Assembly (NCBI RefSeq): GCF_003953935.1
Contig: NZ_RXLQ01000008.1
Coordinates: forward strand, 62,001-126,000
Source of the DNA: Massilia atriviolacea
Lineage (GTDB): Bacteria > Pseudomonadota > Gammaproteobacteria > Burkholderiales > Burkholderiaceae_D
DNA: 64,000 nucleotides
Reading direction: 5' to 3'
Shown: one piece after another, positions 7,931 to 15,278 of the stretch
Numbering within the stretch: the stretch's first letter is position 1
Layout of the letters: every line of letters starts with the position of its first letter
Notes under the pieces: generated by a model
Databases searched by the model: none
Told to the model about the DNA's origin: nothing
The model's input: only the letters and a program-made list of their open reading frames with translations
Program-made: the position numbers and the translations under genes

Positions 7931-8555
7931 GATGGTGGCGTTCGAGATGCAGGACGAACGGGGCGGGCGCCGAGGCGGCGCGCGCGGACCACGGCCGTCG
8001 CCGGGCCGCGCCTGGCCGGCCAGGCCGCGCCGGCCGGCGTGGGGCGGCTGGCGCTATCCGCTGTTGGCGCCATGGCCCGAACCGGCGCCGTACCTGGCTC
8101 CATACCCCGCGCCGTACCCTGTGGAGGATGACGAGCCGCAGGACGAACAGCCCGCCAGCATCGCGCCCGCGCTGGCCAGGATGGCCGCCGCGCCAAACTA
8201 CAAACCCTACGGCGCGCTGCGCGACGCGGCGGCGAAGGTGGGCGCCAACCTGGCGGGCCTGTACCTGATCGAGTTCGACGGCCCGGCGGGCAAGCGCGCC
8301 TACAGCGGCCAGAGCGACAACGTGGGACGCCGCCTGCGCCAGCATCTGCTGTGCGCCACCATGCTGGGGCTCGACGTGGGCAGGCATCGGGTCTTCGTGG
8401 CGGCGGCGCCGTCGGCCGCCGCGCGGCGCAGGACCGAAAAGGACCTGCACGCGCAAATGGGTGTCAAGGCGCGCAAACCGGGCGATCCGCCGGGCGTGCT
8501 GACCAACCAGCGCAAGGAACTCGAGGCCGAGCTGCTCGGCGAGTTCTGGGGCTGA
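7914..8555 (+). CDS. GIY-YIG-like domain protein with proline-rich N-terminus
   Basis: The 213-residue product starts at an ATG with AAGGAGAA and overlaps the PLP gene by 17 bp. Residues 18-80 are Arg/Pro/Trp-rich and disordered-looking, with PAPYLAPYPAPYP repeats. Residues ~113-212 resemble a GIY-YIG nuclease core: GLYLIEF (115-121), AYSGQSDNVGRRLRQH (129-144) with the conserved Arg and His, and an acidic candidate (Glu175) in RRRTEKDLHAQ. The YIG tyrosine is kept as YSG. A nuclease fold is likely. Activity and target are unknown, and its association with the glycine-zipper paralogues is unusual. Confidence 0.65.
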   Translation: MNTEFEMVAFEMQDERGGRRGGARGPRPSPGRAWPARPRRPAWGGWRYPLLAPWPEPAPYLAPYPAPYPVEDDEPQDEQPASIAPALARMAAAPNYKPYGALRDAAAKVGANLAGLYLIEFDGPAGKRAYSGQSDNVGRRLRQHLLCATMLGLDVGRHRVFVAAAPSAAARRRTEKDLHAQMGVKARKPGDPPGVLTNQRKELEAELLGEFWG

Positions 8556-8601
8556 CCTGACTGAAGGTTCGCAAACGCTTCATCAACCGAAGGAGATCGT
8601 C

Positions 8602-9219
8602 ATGCAAGAATCAGGATGTGGTTGCGCCAAATGCCGGCAGGCGGCCGGCGAACTGGAAGTGCTCGAATTCGAAGCGCCCGGCCCCTTCGGGGAGCAGGAA
8701 GAAATCGCGCTGGCGATGGAATTGATGTCGGTCGCCAGCGAGGAAGAACTGGAGCAGTTCCTCGGCAAGATGTTCAAGGGGATCTGGAAGGGCGTGAAAA
8801 AGGTCGGCTCCTTCATCGGCAAGGTCGCCAAGCCGCTCGGCGGGGTGCTCAAGGGCCTGGCCAAGACCGCGCTGCCGTTCGTGGGCAAGGCGCTCGGCTC
8901 CTTCATTCCGATTCCGGTCGTGGGCACGGCGCTCGGCGGCGCGCTCGGGAGTGCCGTCGCCAAGGCGCTGGAGATGGAAGCGGCGGGCCTCGACGGCGAG
9001 GAGCGCGAGCTGGACATGGCGCGCCGCTTCGTGCGCATCGCCGGCACCGCAGCCCAGCAGGCAAGCATGGCGGGGCAGGGCATGGACCCGCAGCGCGCCG
9101 CGCGCCAGGCGCTCGATGCGGCCCTGCGCTGCCACCTGCCGCGCATGCGCCAGCCCGCAGCCGCCGCCAGCGGTACCTGGCGCCGCCAGGGGCGCGGCCG
9201 GATCGTGCTCGATCTATGA
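8602..9219 (+). CDS. Uncharacterised family protein, paralogue C, Cys-rich N-terminus and glycine-zipper segment
   Basis: The 205-residue product has AAGGAGA upstream. It carries the same modules as the proteins at 1993 and 2708: SEEELEQFLGKMFKGIWKG, a hydrophobic Gly-rich middle (~65-125, with GKALGSFIPIPVVGTALGGALG), GEERELDMARRFVRIAG, and a C-terminal GTWRRQGRGRIVL. It differs in having a CGCAKC cluster near the N-terminus (residues 6-11), whereas paralogue B has its cysteines near the C-terminus. It overlaps the following amidohydrolase by ATGA. Function unknown. Confidence 0.8.
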   Translation: MQESGCGCAKCRQAAGELEVLEFEAPGPFGEQEEIALAMELMSVASEEELEQFLGKMFKGIWKGVKKVGSFIGKVAKPLGGVLKGLAKTALPFVGKALGSFIPIPVVGTALGGALGSAVAKALEMEAAGLDGEERELDMARRFVRIAGTAAQQASMAGQGMDPQRAARQALDAALRCHLPRMRQPAAAASGTWRRQGRGRIVLDL

Positions 9220-9941
9220 TCATCGATTGCCACTGCCATGCGGGCGAGGGCGATGGCTTTTCCGGGCCCTGGGACAGCGATGCCGGGCTCGAACGCTACC
9301 TGGCGCGGGCGCGCCGCGCCGGCATCGGGCGCACGGTGCTGCTGGCCGCCTTTCACTCCGACTATGCGCAGGCCAACCGCAGCGTGGCGCGCATCGTGGC
9401 GGCCGATCCGGGCCGCTTCTACGGCTTCGCTTTCGTGCATGCGCAGCGCGACCGCGGGCGGGTGCGCGCGCTGGTGCGGGTGGCGGTCGAGGAGTATGGT
9501 TTCGTCGGCATCAAGCTGCACCGGCATGACGCCCGCATCTCGCGCGAGGTGTGCGAGACGGCGCGCTTCTTTCGCCTGCCGGTGCTGTACGACGTGACCG
9601 GAGAAGTAGCAGTGGCCGAGCTGCTGGCCAGCCAGTTCCCGGACGTGAACTTCATCCTGCCGCACCTGGGCAGTTTCGCCGACGACTGGAGCGCGCAGCT
9701 GGCGCTGGTCGACCACCTGGCGCGCCACCGCAATATCCACGCCGACAGCGCCGGCGTGCGCCGCTTCGATCTGCTGGAGATGGCGGTGCGCCGCGCCGGC
9801 GCGCACAAGCTGCTGTTCGGGTCCGATGGGCCGTGGCTGCATCCGGGCGTGGAGCTGGCCAAGATCGGCATGCTCGGCCTGTCGCCCGGCGACGAGGCGC
9901 TGGTGCTGGGGCAGAACCTGCTGCGCCTGATCGGGCACTGA
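9216..9941 (+). CDS. Amidohydrolase-2 family TIM-barrel metal-dependent hydrolase
   Basis: The 241-residue product opens with MIIDCHCH, the DxHxH metal-binding motif on strand 1. It keeps GIKLH (strand with a ligand-proximal His), NFILPHLG (metal His) and LLFGSDGPW (catalytic/metal Asp on the last strand). This is a compact member of the amidohydrolase-2 (ACMSD-like) group. The substrate cannot be read from sequence. The start overlaps the stop of paralogue C (ATGA), so both are likely co-translated. It is the last gene before the HHPSLAV repeat gene. Confidence 0.8.
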   Translation: MIIDCHCHAGEGDGFSGPWDSDAGLERYLARARRAGIGRTVLLAAFHSDYAQANRSVARIVAADPGRFYGFAFVHAQRDRGRVRALVRVAVEEYGFVGIKLHRHDARISREVCETARFFRLPVLYDVTGEVAVAELLASQFPDVNFILPHLGSFADDWSAQLALVDHLARHRNIHADSAGVRRFDLLEMAVRRAGAHKLLFGSDGPWLHPGVELAKIGMLGLSPGDEALVLGQNLLRLIGH

Positions 9942-10151
9942 GCGACAGGGCACAGCCTGGACCCGGCGTCGTCAGGTAACAAGCTCCCTCTTCAGACAGG
10001 TACCCGGACCAACAGGGCGTGGAACAATGGCGTGGCGCTTCGGAGCTGATCGACATCATGATGCTGGACATCCGCTTCGACTAGCTGCATTGATTACCAA
10101 CAGGCTGGCGGCTCGTTTCAGAACGACTCAACTCTTTGACAGGAAATCATC
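9942..10151 (+). other. Intergenic spacer with possible gene remnant
   Basis: A short frame at 9980-10084 encodes the segment QQGVEQWRGASELIDIMMLD and ends in TAG, with a stop just upstream at 9977. It reads like the C-terminal tail of a degraded gene, but has no good start other than a GTG at 10019. No clear sigma-70 or sigma-54 promoter was found for the repeat gene that follows. Confidence 0.3.
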
Positions 10152-10802
10152 ATGGCAGACTACGCTCAACATCATCCCGCTTTCGCTTCGCACCATCCTT
10201 CCTTGGCCGTACATCATCCATCGCTCGCGCTTCACCATCCTTCGCTGGCCGTCCATCATCCATCGTTGGCGGTACACCATCCCTCGCTGGCCGTCCATCA
10301 TCCATCGCTGGCCGAACACCACCCTTCCGTGGCGCTGCACCATCCGTCGCTGGCGGCGCATCATCCATCCCAGGCGGTAGCAGTGCACCATCCGTCGGTC
10401 GCTGCGCACCATCCATCGCTGGCTGCGCACCATCCGTCGCAGGCCGTGCACCATCCGTCGCTGGCTGCGCACCATCCGTCGCAGGCCGTGCACCATCCAT
10501 CGCTGGCCGTGCACCATCCATCGGTCGCTGCCCACCATCCGTCGCAGGCCGTGCATCATCCGTCGGTCGCTGCCCACCATCCGTCGCTGGCCGTGCATCA
10601 TCCGTCCCTGGCAGTTCATCATCCGTCGGTCGCTGCGCACCACCCATCCCAGGCCGTGGCAGTGCATCATCCATCGCTGGCCGTGCATCATCCCTCTCTG
10701 GCCGTGCATCATCCCTCTCTGGCCACGCCACTGCCATCGCTGGCAAGCCATCATCCTTCGCTGGCCTCGCATCATCCCTCGCTGACCGGTGTTGTGTACT
10801 GA
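10152..10802 (+). CDS. HHPSLAV heptapeptide-repeat protein
   Basis: The 216-residue product is six residues (MADYAQ) followed by 29 tandem units of consensus H-H-P-S-[LVQ]-A-[VAL...] and a VVY end. Units 10 and 23 carry an extra AV, and unit 27 is degenerate (PLPSLAS). Histidine is about one quarter of all residues, nearly all as HHP. The 21-bp DNA repeats differ mainly by synonymous and position-5/7 changes. There is no signal peptide, membrane segment or leader-like N-terminus. A good ribosome site (AGGAAA, ~7 nt from ATG) supports this frame over the other open frames created by the repeat. The periodic HH pairs suggest metal binding or a multi-core peptide substrate. It is followed directly by a strong terminator and then by a SagB-type enzyme. 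I know of no named family. Confidence 0.75.
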   Translation: MADYAQHHPAFASHHPSLAVHHPSLALHHPSLAVHHPSLAVHHPSLAVHHPSLAEHHPSVALHHPSLAAHHPSQAVAVHHPSVAAHHPSLAAHHPSQAVHHPSLAAHHPSQAVHHPSLAVHHPSVAAHHPSQAVHHPSVAAHHPSLAVHHPSLAVHHPSVAAHHPSQAVAVHHPSLAVHHPSLAVHHPSLATPLPSLASHHPSLASHHPSLTGVVY

Positions 10803-10814
10803 TCCGATCATCCG

Positions 10815-10857
10815 GCGCGCCCGCCGCTGCGGTGGCGGGCGCGCTTTTCCTTTTTCA
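10815..10857 (+). terminator. Strong Rho-independent terminator after the repeat gene
   Basis: An 11-bp perfect GC stem (GCGCGCCCGCC paired with its complement at 10834-10844) with an 8-nt loop is followed by TTTTCCTTTTTC. It lies 12 bp after the stop of the repeat gene and 13 bp before the next start. With same-strand genes continuing, it could act as an attenuator giving high expression of the repeat protein and low expression of the genes behind it. Confidence 0.85.
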
Positions 10858-10869
10858 GGAGTCAGCTTC

Positions 10870-11388
10870 ATGCCAAATCCAAAAGATCCGAACGAGAAAA
10901 AAACGCCCGACGCTGAAACGTCGTCTGCCCCGGCGCAGCCGCCGGTCACCGACGAATCCAGCGCTGCCGTCCGCAACGCCGTGCAGGAGTTTTCCGAGCT
11001 GGTCAAAAACTACGGCGGCACCAGCGGCGACCGCTTTGTCTTGAGCGCACTGCTGCACGCCGAGGTGCAGCTCTGTTTTGCGCGCCGCCTGCAGGCGAAG
11101 GATATCTTCATCGCGGTCCAGTGCATGCCGTCGATTGCCGAGGAGGTGCACGTCATGTTCGATTTCCGCTGCACGCCTCCGCGACTGAGCTTGATTCCGG
11201 TCCGCTTCCTCGCCGTGCTCGATGCCTATACGGCCCGCCTGATCCGCGTCGTCGATCCGTACAACGCCCTGATCGCCCAGCAAGAGGCAGGCGCGCGCCC
11301 CGTCAATGCGCCCGCAGCCGGCCAGGCGCCGCCGTCGCCATTTTCCACCTTCATCGGGAACGGCCTGTACCCGGACCTGCGCCGCTGA
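10870..11388 (+). CDS. Hypothetical protein between repeat gene and SagB-type gene
   Basis: The 172-residue product has AGGAG 9 nt upstream of its ATG. The N-terminal ~35 residues are charged/Pro-rich and disordered-looking. Residues 36-135 are mixed alpha/beta (VLSALLHAEVQLCFARRLQ, VHVMFDFRCTPPRLSLIPVRFLAVLDAYTARLI). The C-terminus is Ala/Pro-rich. There is no signal peptide and I recognise no family. Its place directly between the repeat gene and the SagB-type oxidoreductase suggests it acts with them, for example as a chaperone or recognition protein, but that is inference. Confidence 0.65.
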   Translation: MPNPKDPNEKKTPDAETSSAPAQPPVTDESSAAVRNAVQEFSELVKNYGGTSGDRFVLSALLHAEVQLCFARRLQAKDIFIAVQCMPSIAEEVHVMFDFRCTPPRLSLIPVRFLAVLDAYTARLIRVVDPYNALIAQQEAGARPVNAPAAGQAPPSPFSTFIGNGLYPDLRR

Positions 11389-11472
11389 CGGCCGCGCCAG
11401 CGCTTCCGGCTTGCCAGGTGCTGCGACGCTTGCGGCACATCGATTCAACGTACTCGACTGAAGGAAATGTTG

Positions 11473-12585
11473 ATGATCAGACGCGCCCGCAGCATCATCT
11501 TGCGATATTCGACCACGGCCCTCATTGCCGAAAACTTCGTCGCCAAGACCGCGATCGAGCTGTCCGAGCTTGGCCGCTGGGTACTCGCCTCCTGCGACGG
11601 CTGGAGCCATCCCTACGCCCTGTACAGCGCGGTCCCCGCTTCGGTCCATCCGGCGCTCGAGCGCGAAATCGCCTCCTTGACGGCAGCCTCCCTGCTGGTC
11701 TGCCAGCACAGCCCGGCCGCAGCGCAGGACCAGGAGTACGAAGAGCGCTTCGCCTGGGGCGCGATCGCCGGCTACTATCATTTTTCGATTCGCGGCACCG
11801 AGTACATGGATCCCGCCCAGAGCGCCGCGCGCCTGGTCGAGAAATCGGCAACGACCGAGGCGGTCCCGCTGCACCAGGACAACCAGGGCTACGCAGCGAC
11901 CATCGCCCTGCCGCGCCCCGAACTGGAGTCGGACGCGCTCTCGCTCATGTGCAGGCGGCGCAGCTACCGCGGCTTCTCGGACGAGGCGCTGCGGCTCGAT
12001 CATCTGTCCGAATGCCTGTTCGCCGGCCTCGGCATCACCGGCTTCGTCAAGCCGTTTGCGGAATCGGAGGAGCAACTGCCCTTCAAGCTGACGCCCTCCG
12101 GCGGCGGGCGCAATCCCTACGAGGCCTTCGTGTACGCGCGGCGCGTCGATGGGCTGGCGCCCGGGGTCTATCATTACAGTGCCAGGGAACATTCGCTGGG
12201 ACTGGTGGGCGAGCAGGACCTGCCGTCGGTGGCCGAGGTGCTGGCGGGACAGCGCTGGTTCGAGCACACGGCCGCGCTGGTGCTGCTGGTGGCCAATTTC
12301 GAGCGGACGATGTGGAAGTATCCGCATCCGACCGGCTACCGCGTGGTCTTGCTGGAAGCGGGGCACATCGCGCAGAACATCCTGCTGGCAGCGACCGCGC
12401 GCGGCCTGGCCTGCACGCCGACCTGCGCCATCGACGACCGCCAGGCCGTCAGGCTGACCAAGTGTGCGCAGCTGACGCAAAGCCATGTCTATACTATCGC
12501 CCTGGGCAACCGTTCGACGATTCCGACCGTGATGGATCCACTCCACATTGCACACAACAGCAGCTCGCCGGTGGCGCCGGGATGA
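11473..12585 (+). CDS. SagB/ThcOx-type nitroreductase-family oxidoreductase
   Basis: The 370-residue product has a SagB-like N-terminal part (EERFAWGAIAGYYHFS) followed by the FMN nitroreductase core: RRRSYRGFSDEAL with the flavin-binding Arg/Ser, LTPSGGGRNPYEAFVY, PGVYHYSAREHSL, and GHIAQNILLAATARGLACTP. Family members use FMN; in RiPP pathways they oxidise azolines to azoles, usually beside a YcaO cyclodehydratase, which is not seen here. The second ATG (11473) is preferred over 11467 because AAGGA at 11461-11465 is then 7 nt away rather than 1. The stop overlaps the start of the acetyltransferase (ATGA). Confidence 0.85.
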   Translation: MIRRARSIILRYSTTALIAENFVAKTAIELSELGRWVLASCDGWSHPYALYSAVPASVHPALEREIASLTAASLLVCQHSPAAAQDQEYEERFAWGAIAGYYHFSIRGTEYMDPAQSAARLVEKSATTEAVPLHQDNQGYAATIALPRPELESDALSLMCRRRSYRGFSDEALRLDHLSECLFAGLGITGFVKPFAESEEQLPFKLTPSGGGRNPYEAFVYARRVDGLAPGVYHYSAREHSLGLVGEQDLPSVAEVLAGQRWFEHTAALVLLVANFERTMWKYPHPTGYRVVLLEAGHIAQNILLAATARGLACTPTCAIDDRQAVRLTKCAQLTQSHVYTIALGNRSTIPTVMDPLHIAHNSSSPVAPG

Positions 12586-13073
12586 CGCACACCGCCGTCC
12601 TCTGTCCGATGTCGGGCGCCGGTTTCGATGCCTATGCCGCGCGCGCGATCCCCCTGCTGGCCGAGGCACAGGCACGTGCCTACGGCAGCAGCGCGCAGGC
12701 CGCCCGTGCCAGCGCCGAGGCTGCCTTTCGCAAGATCGCGGCGGACGCGGAGCCGGCGGCAAGCGGCCAGTATCTCTACACCATCGAGAGCGCCGGCGCG
12801 CAGGTCGGCGCGTTGTGGTTCGAACTGCGCCAGGCGGCGCTCGACCCCTATGTCTACCTGTACGACTGGATCATCTGGCCGGCGTACCGCGGCCAGGGCC
12901 TGGGCCGGGCGGCCCTGCGCCTGTTCGAACAGCGGGCGCGCGAACTCGGGGCGCGCAGGATCATGCTCAATGTGTTCGACGACAACCGCTTCGCTGCCGA
13001 TCTGTACCGGCGTTACGGCTTCGCGCCCGGCTCCAGCATCCTGGTCAAGCCGATTGCGCCATCGGACGACTGA
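12582..13073 (+). CDS. GNAT-family N-acetyltransferase
   Basis: The 163-residue product has the GNAT acetyl-CoA motif A (VYLYDWIIWPAYRGQGLGRAAL, i.e. R-G-Q-G-L-G) and motif B (NVFDDNRFAADLYRRYGF). It is translationally coupled to the SagB-type gene by a 4-bp ATGA overlap, so the two enzymes are probably made together. The acceptor is unknown. A product of the repeat protein or a small amine are both possible. The gene is convergent with the sigma-54 regulator. Confidence 0.85.
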   Translation: MTHTAVLCPMSGAGFDAYAARAIPLLAEAQARAYGSSAQAARASAEAAFRKIAADAEPAASGQYLYTIESAGAQVGALWFELRQAALDPYVYLYDWIIWPAYRGQGLGRAALRLFEQRARELGARRIMLNVFDDNRFAADLYRRYGFAPGSSILVKPIAPSDD

Positions 13074-13098
13074 GCAGGCGGACTGCCCGGACCCGCGC

Positions 13099-14463
13099 TC
13101 AGTGGGCCTCGGCCCAGGCTTTTCTGCGGATCTGCAATGCGCGGTCGGTCACGCCCAGGCGCAGGGCGGCGCGCTGGTTGTTGTCGCCTTCCTGTTCCAG
13201 CACCAGCTGGATCGCGATGTCGGCCGCAGCCTGGCTGATGCGCGCCAGGCCGATGCGCAGGTCGATCGCTGCGCGGATCGCGCTCTCGAAGCGCACATCG
13301 GGCCAGCTGGCCGGGGCGCCGCGCGCCGGCCGTTCGTCGGGCGCGAGGTCGCCGATGGTGATCGGTCCCGGTCCGCTGTGGCGGTACCACAGGCGCGCCA
13401 CGGCCTGGCGCAGTTCGCGCACATTGCCGGGATACTCGCGCAGCAGCAGGTATTCGCGCACGGCGTCGTCGAATTCGCAGCTTGCGCCGGGACCGGCCAG
13501 CAGCGCCAGGAAGTGGCGCGCCAGCGGCAGCACGTCGTCGCCGCGTTCGCGCAGGGGCGGGGTGCGGCAGCGCCAGGCGGCGATGCGGTGGAACAGGTCG
13601 GCCCGGAAGCGTCCGTTCGCCACGTCCTCTTCCAGGCTGCGGTTGGTGGCGCACACCAGCCGGAAGCGCGAGTGCTGCCAGGTGTTGCTGCCGATCCGCT
13701 TGTAGGTATGCTCCTGCAGCACGCGCAGCAACTGGGCCTGCAGCGGCAGGGGCAGTTCGCCCACTTCGTCGAGGAACAGCACGCCGCCGTCGGCCAGCGC
13801 GAAGGCGCCGTCGCGCGCGCTGGCCGCGCCCGTGAAGGCGCCGCGTTCATGGCCGAACAGTTCGCTGCCGGCCAGTTCGGGCGTGAGCGTGGTGCAGTCG
13901 AGCACAACCAGTTCGCCGCGCCCGCCCAGGCGGTGGATCAGTTGCGCCACCTGGTCCTTGCCGGTGCCGGTTTCGCCGGTGATCAGGACCGGCGATTCGG
14001 TGAAGGCGGCCACTTCGACCACGCTGCGCACCAGCGCGCGCCAGGCCGGGCTGGCCCCGACCAGGGTGCTGCGCACCTCGGGCGAATCGGCCAGGCGCTG
14101 CAGGGCGTCGCGCCGCTCCAGGCGGGCGCGCACCTGCGTCGCGTCGCCGCTGGCGTCGGTCCAGTTGAGCACGTCGAAGGCGCCGGCTTCCAGCAGGGCC
14201 CACATGTCGGCCGTGGGCGGGGGATGCGCGCCGACCGCGATGGCCAGCACGCTGGCGCCGGCGGCCATGGCGCGCACGCGTTCCAGCACGGCGGCGTCGA
14301 CGCCGTCGACCAGGGCCAGGCCGAAGCCGCCGCTGCGGGCGCTGCCGGCGGCGTCGGCTTGCAGTCCGGCCTGCGCCAGCGCCGAAGCGACCTTGGCGCA
14401 CAGGGCGGCGCTGACTTGTTCGAAGGGGTGGATCCAGAGCGGGAGGGATAGTCGGGCTTGCAT
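13099..14463 (-). CDS. Sigma-54-dependent transcriptional activator
   Basis: The 454-residue product has a degenerate receiver-like N-terminal domain (1-120), an AAA+ sigma-54 interaction domain with Walker A GETGTGKD (163-170), an intact GAFTGA loop (208-213) and Walker B GGVLFLDEVGE, and a Fis-type HTH at the end (RAALRLGVTDRALQIRRKAW). The receiver-like part lacks an obvious phosphoacceptor triad, so activation may be by ligand or partner. The ATG at 14463 is chosen over 14508 because GGGAGA precedes it. No histidine kinase is nearby. It is the natural candidate to act at the sigma-54 promoter at 1909 and perhaps the one at 25629. Confidence 0.9.
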   Translation of the reverse strand: MQARLSLPLWIHPFEQVSAALCAKVASALAQAGLQADAAGSARSGGFGLALVDGVDAAVLERVRAMAAGASVLAIAVGAHPPPTADMWALLEAGAFDVLNWTDASGDATQVRARLERRDALQRLADSPEVRSTLVGASPAWRALVRSVVEVAAFTESPVLITGETGTGKDQVAQLIHRLGGRGELVVLDCTTLTPELAGSELFGHERGAFTGAASARDGAFALADGGVLFLDEVGELPLPLQAQLLRVLQEHTYKRIGSNTWQHSRFRLVCATNRSLEEDVANGRFRADLFHRIAAWRCRTPPLRERGDDVLPLARHFLALLAGPGASCEFDDAVREYLLLREYPGNVRELRQAVARLWYRHSGPGPITIGDLAPDERPARGAPASWPDVRFESAIRAAIDLRIGLARISQAAADIAIQLVLEQEGDNNQRAALRLGVTDRALQIRRKAWAEAH

Positions 14464-14636
14464 GCGCGTCGTTCTCCCGGTCAAAGAAAGTTGCACAATG
14501 TTTGACAAGGCTCAAATGTTGGTTGAGCCCCGCTTGCTACAAACAACTATACGTGCATCTAAATGACCAAACTTTGATCTAGCTCAATGCCTATTTTGTT
14601 GCGCAAAAGTGGGTGACATGGCATGAAAAATGCAAA

Positions 14637-15278
14637 CTACCAGGCGAGCACGCGCGGTCCGATCAGGGCGCCGAGCGCTGCCGGAATCGCCATGCCGAGC
14701 AGATACCAGAAGCCGACGAAGACCGGGCTTGCTTCCGGGCAGTGGAGGCAATACACGGCTGCTGCGGCGGCGCCCGCTGCAATACCGGCGGCCGCGCCCG
14801 CCAGGCGCAGGCGGGTCGGAGCGAGGCTGCGCGCCAGATGCAGGGCGGCCGCGAACAGCGGCAGGGAGATCAGCGCGATCAGCGGCGGGCAGGTGCGCCA
14901 TGTGCCGCCCCAGAACAGCCCGGCGCGCAACTCGGGCGCGGCTTGCCACAGCATCGTGCCTCCCGCACACCAGATCAGCAGCACCGGGGCGGCCAGCAGG
15001 AACGGCAGCGCGGCGCTGCGCGCGCCCGGGGTCGACAGGCGCTTGAGCGCCAGCGTGCCGGCCGCCGCCAGCGCCAGCGTGAACGCCAGCTTGATCCAGA
15101 ACGGCGGCAGGGTGGCCGCGATGGCCAGGTCGGCGCGCATGCCCAGTCCGGCCAGCACGATGATGGTGCTCGCCAGCAGGGCTGCGGCCAGGGGCAGCAG
15201 GGTCGCGCGCGCCGATGGCCGGCGCACGCGCACATCGGGGCCGCTGGCCAGCATGGTAATCAGGTCGTCGGTGTTCAT
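14637..15278 (-). CDS. nrsF: NrsF-type membrane anti-sigma factor (DUF1109)
   Basis: The 213-residue product has a short cytoplasmic N-terminus (MNTDDLITMLASG) followed by six hydrophobic segments, the DUF1109 architecture. It keeps the conserved cysteines near the last periplasmic/membrane part (YCLHCPEASP), which sense oxidation in homologues. In Caulobacter and Azospira, NrsF holds the ECF factor SigF inactive at the membrane. The start overlaps the stop of the sigma gene (ATGA), consistent with stoichiometric production. The terminal ~20 bp at its 3' end contain a sigma-54-like motif in antisense orientation (14619-14634). Confidence 0.88.
   Translation of the reverse strand: MNTDDLITMLASGPDVRVRRPSARATLLPLAAALLASTIIVLAGLGMRADLAIAATLPPFWIKLAFTLALAAAGTLALKRLSTPGARSAALPFLLAAPVLLIWCAGGTMLWQAAPELRAGLFWGGTWRTCPPLIALISLPLFAAALHLARSLAPTRLRLAGAAAGIAAGAAAAAVYCLHCPEASPVFVGFWYLLGMAIPAALGALIGPRVLAW

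Noticed and set aside
10170-10790. Regular 21-bp repeats resembling a CRISPR array
   Set aside because: The units are contiguous with no unique spacers, encode a periodic protein, and have no cas genes nearby.
10126-11044. Several long open frames on both strands across the HHPSLAV region (Arg/Gln/Met/Asp-rich or Ser/Gly/Ala-rich proteins)
   Set aside because: They arise because a 21-bp repeat without stops keeps other frames open. Only the 10152 frame has a good ribosome site, regular heptads and an end just before the terminator.
14576-14589. FNR-like TTGAT-N4-CTCAA upstream of the sigma-54 activator
   Set aside because: One mismatch in a core base and lying about 110 bp from the start codon with no other support. 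The true box at 58022 is perfect.
14619-14634. Sigma-54-like motif TGGCA-N6-ATGCA on the plus strand
   Set aside because: It points into the antisense strand of nrsF, with no plus-strand gene behind it and a mismatch in the -12 part.
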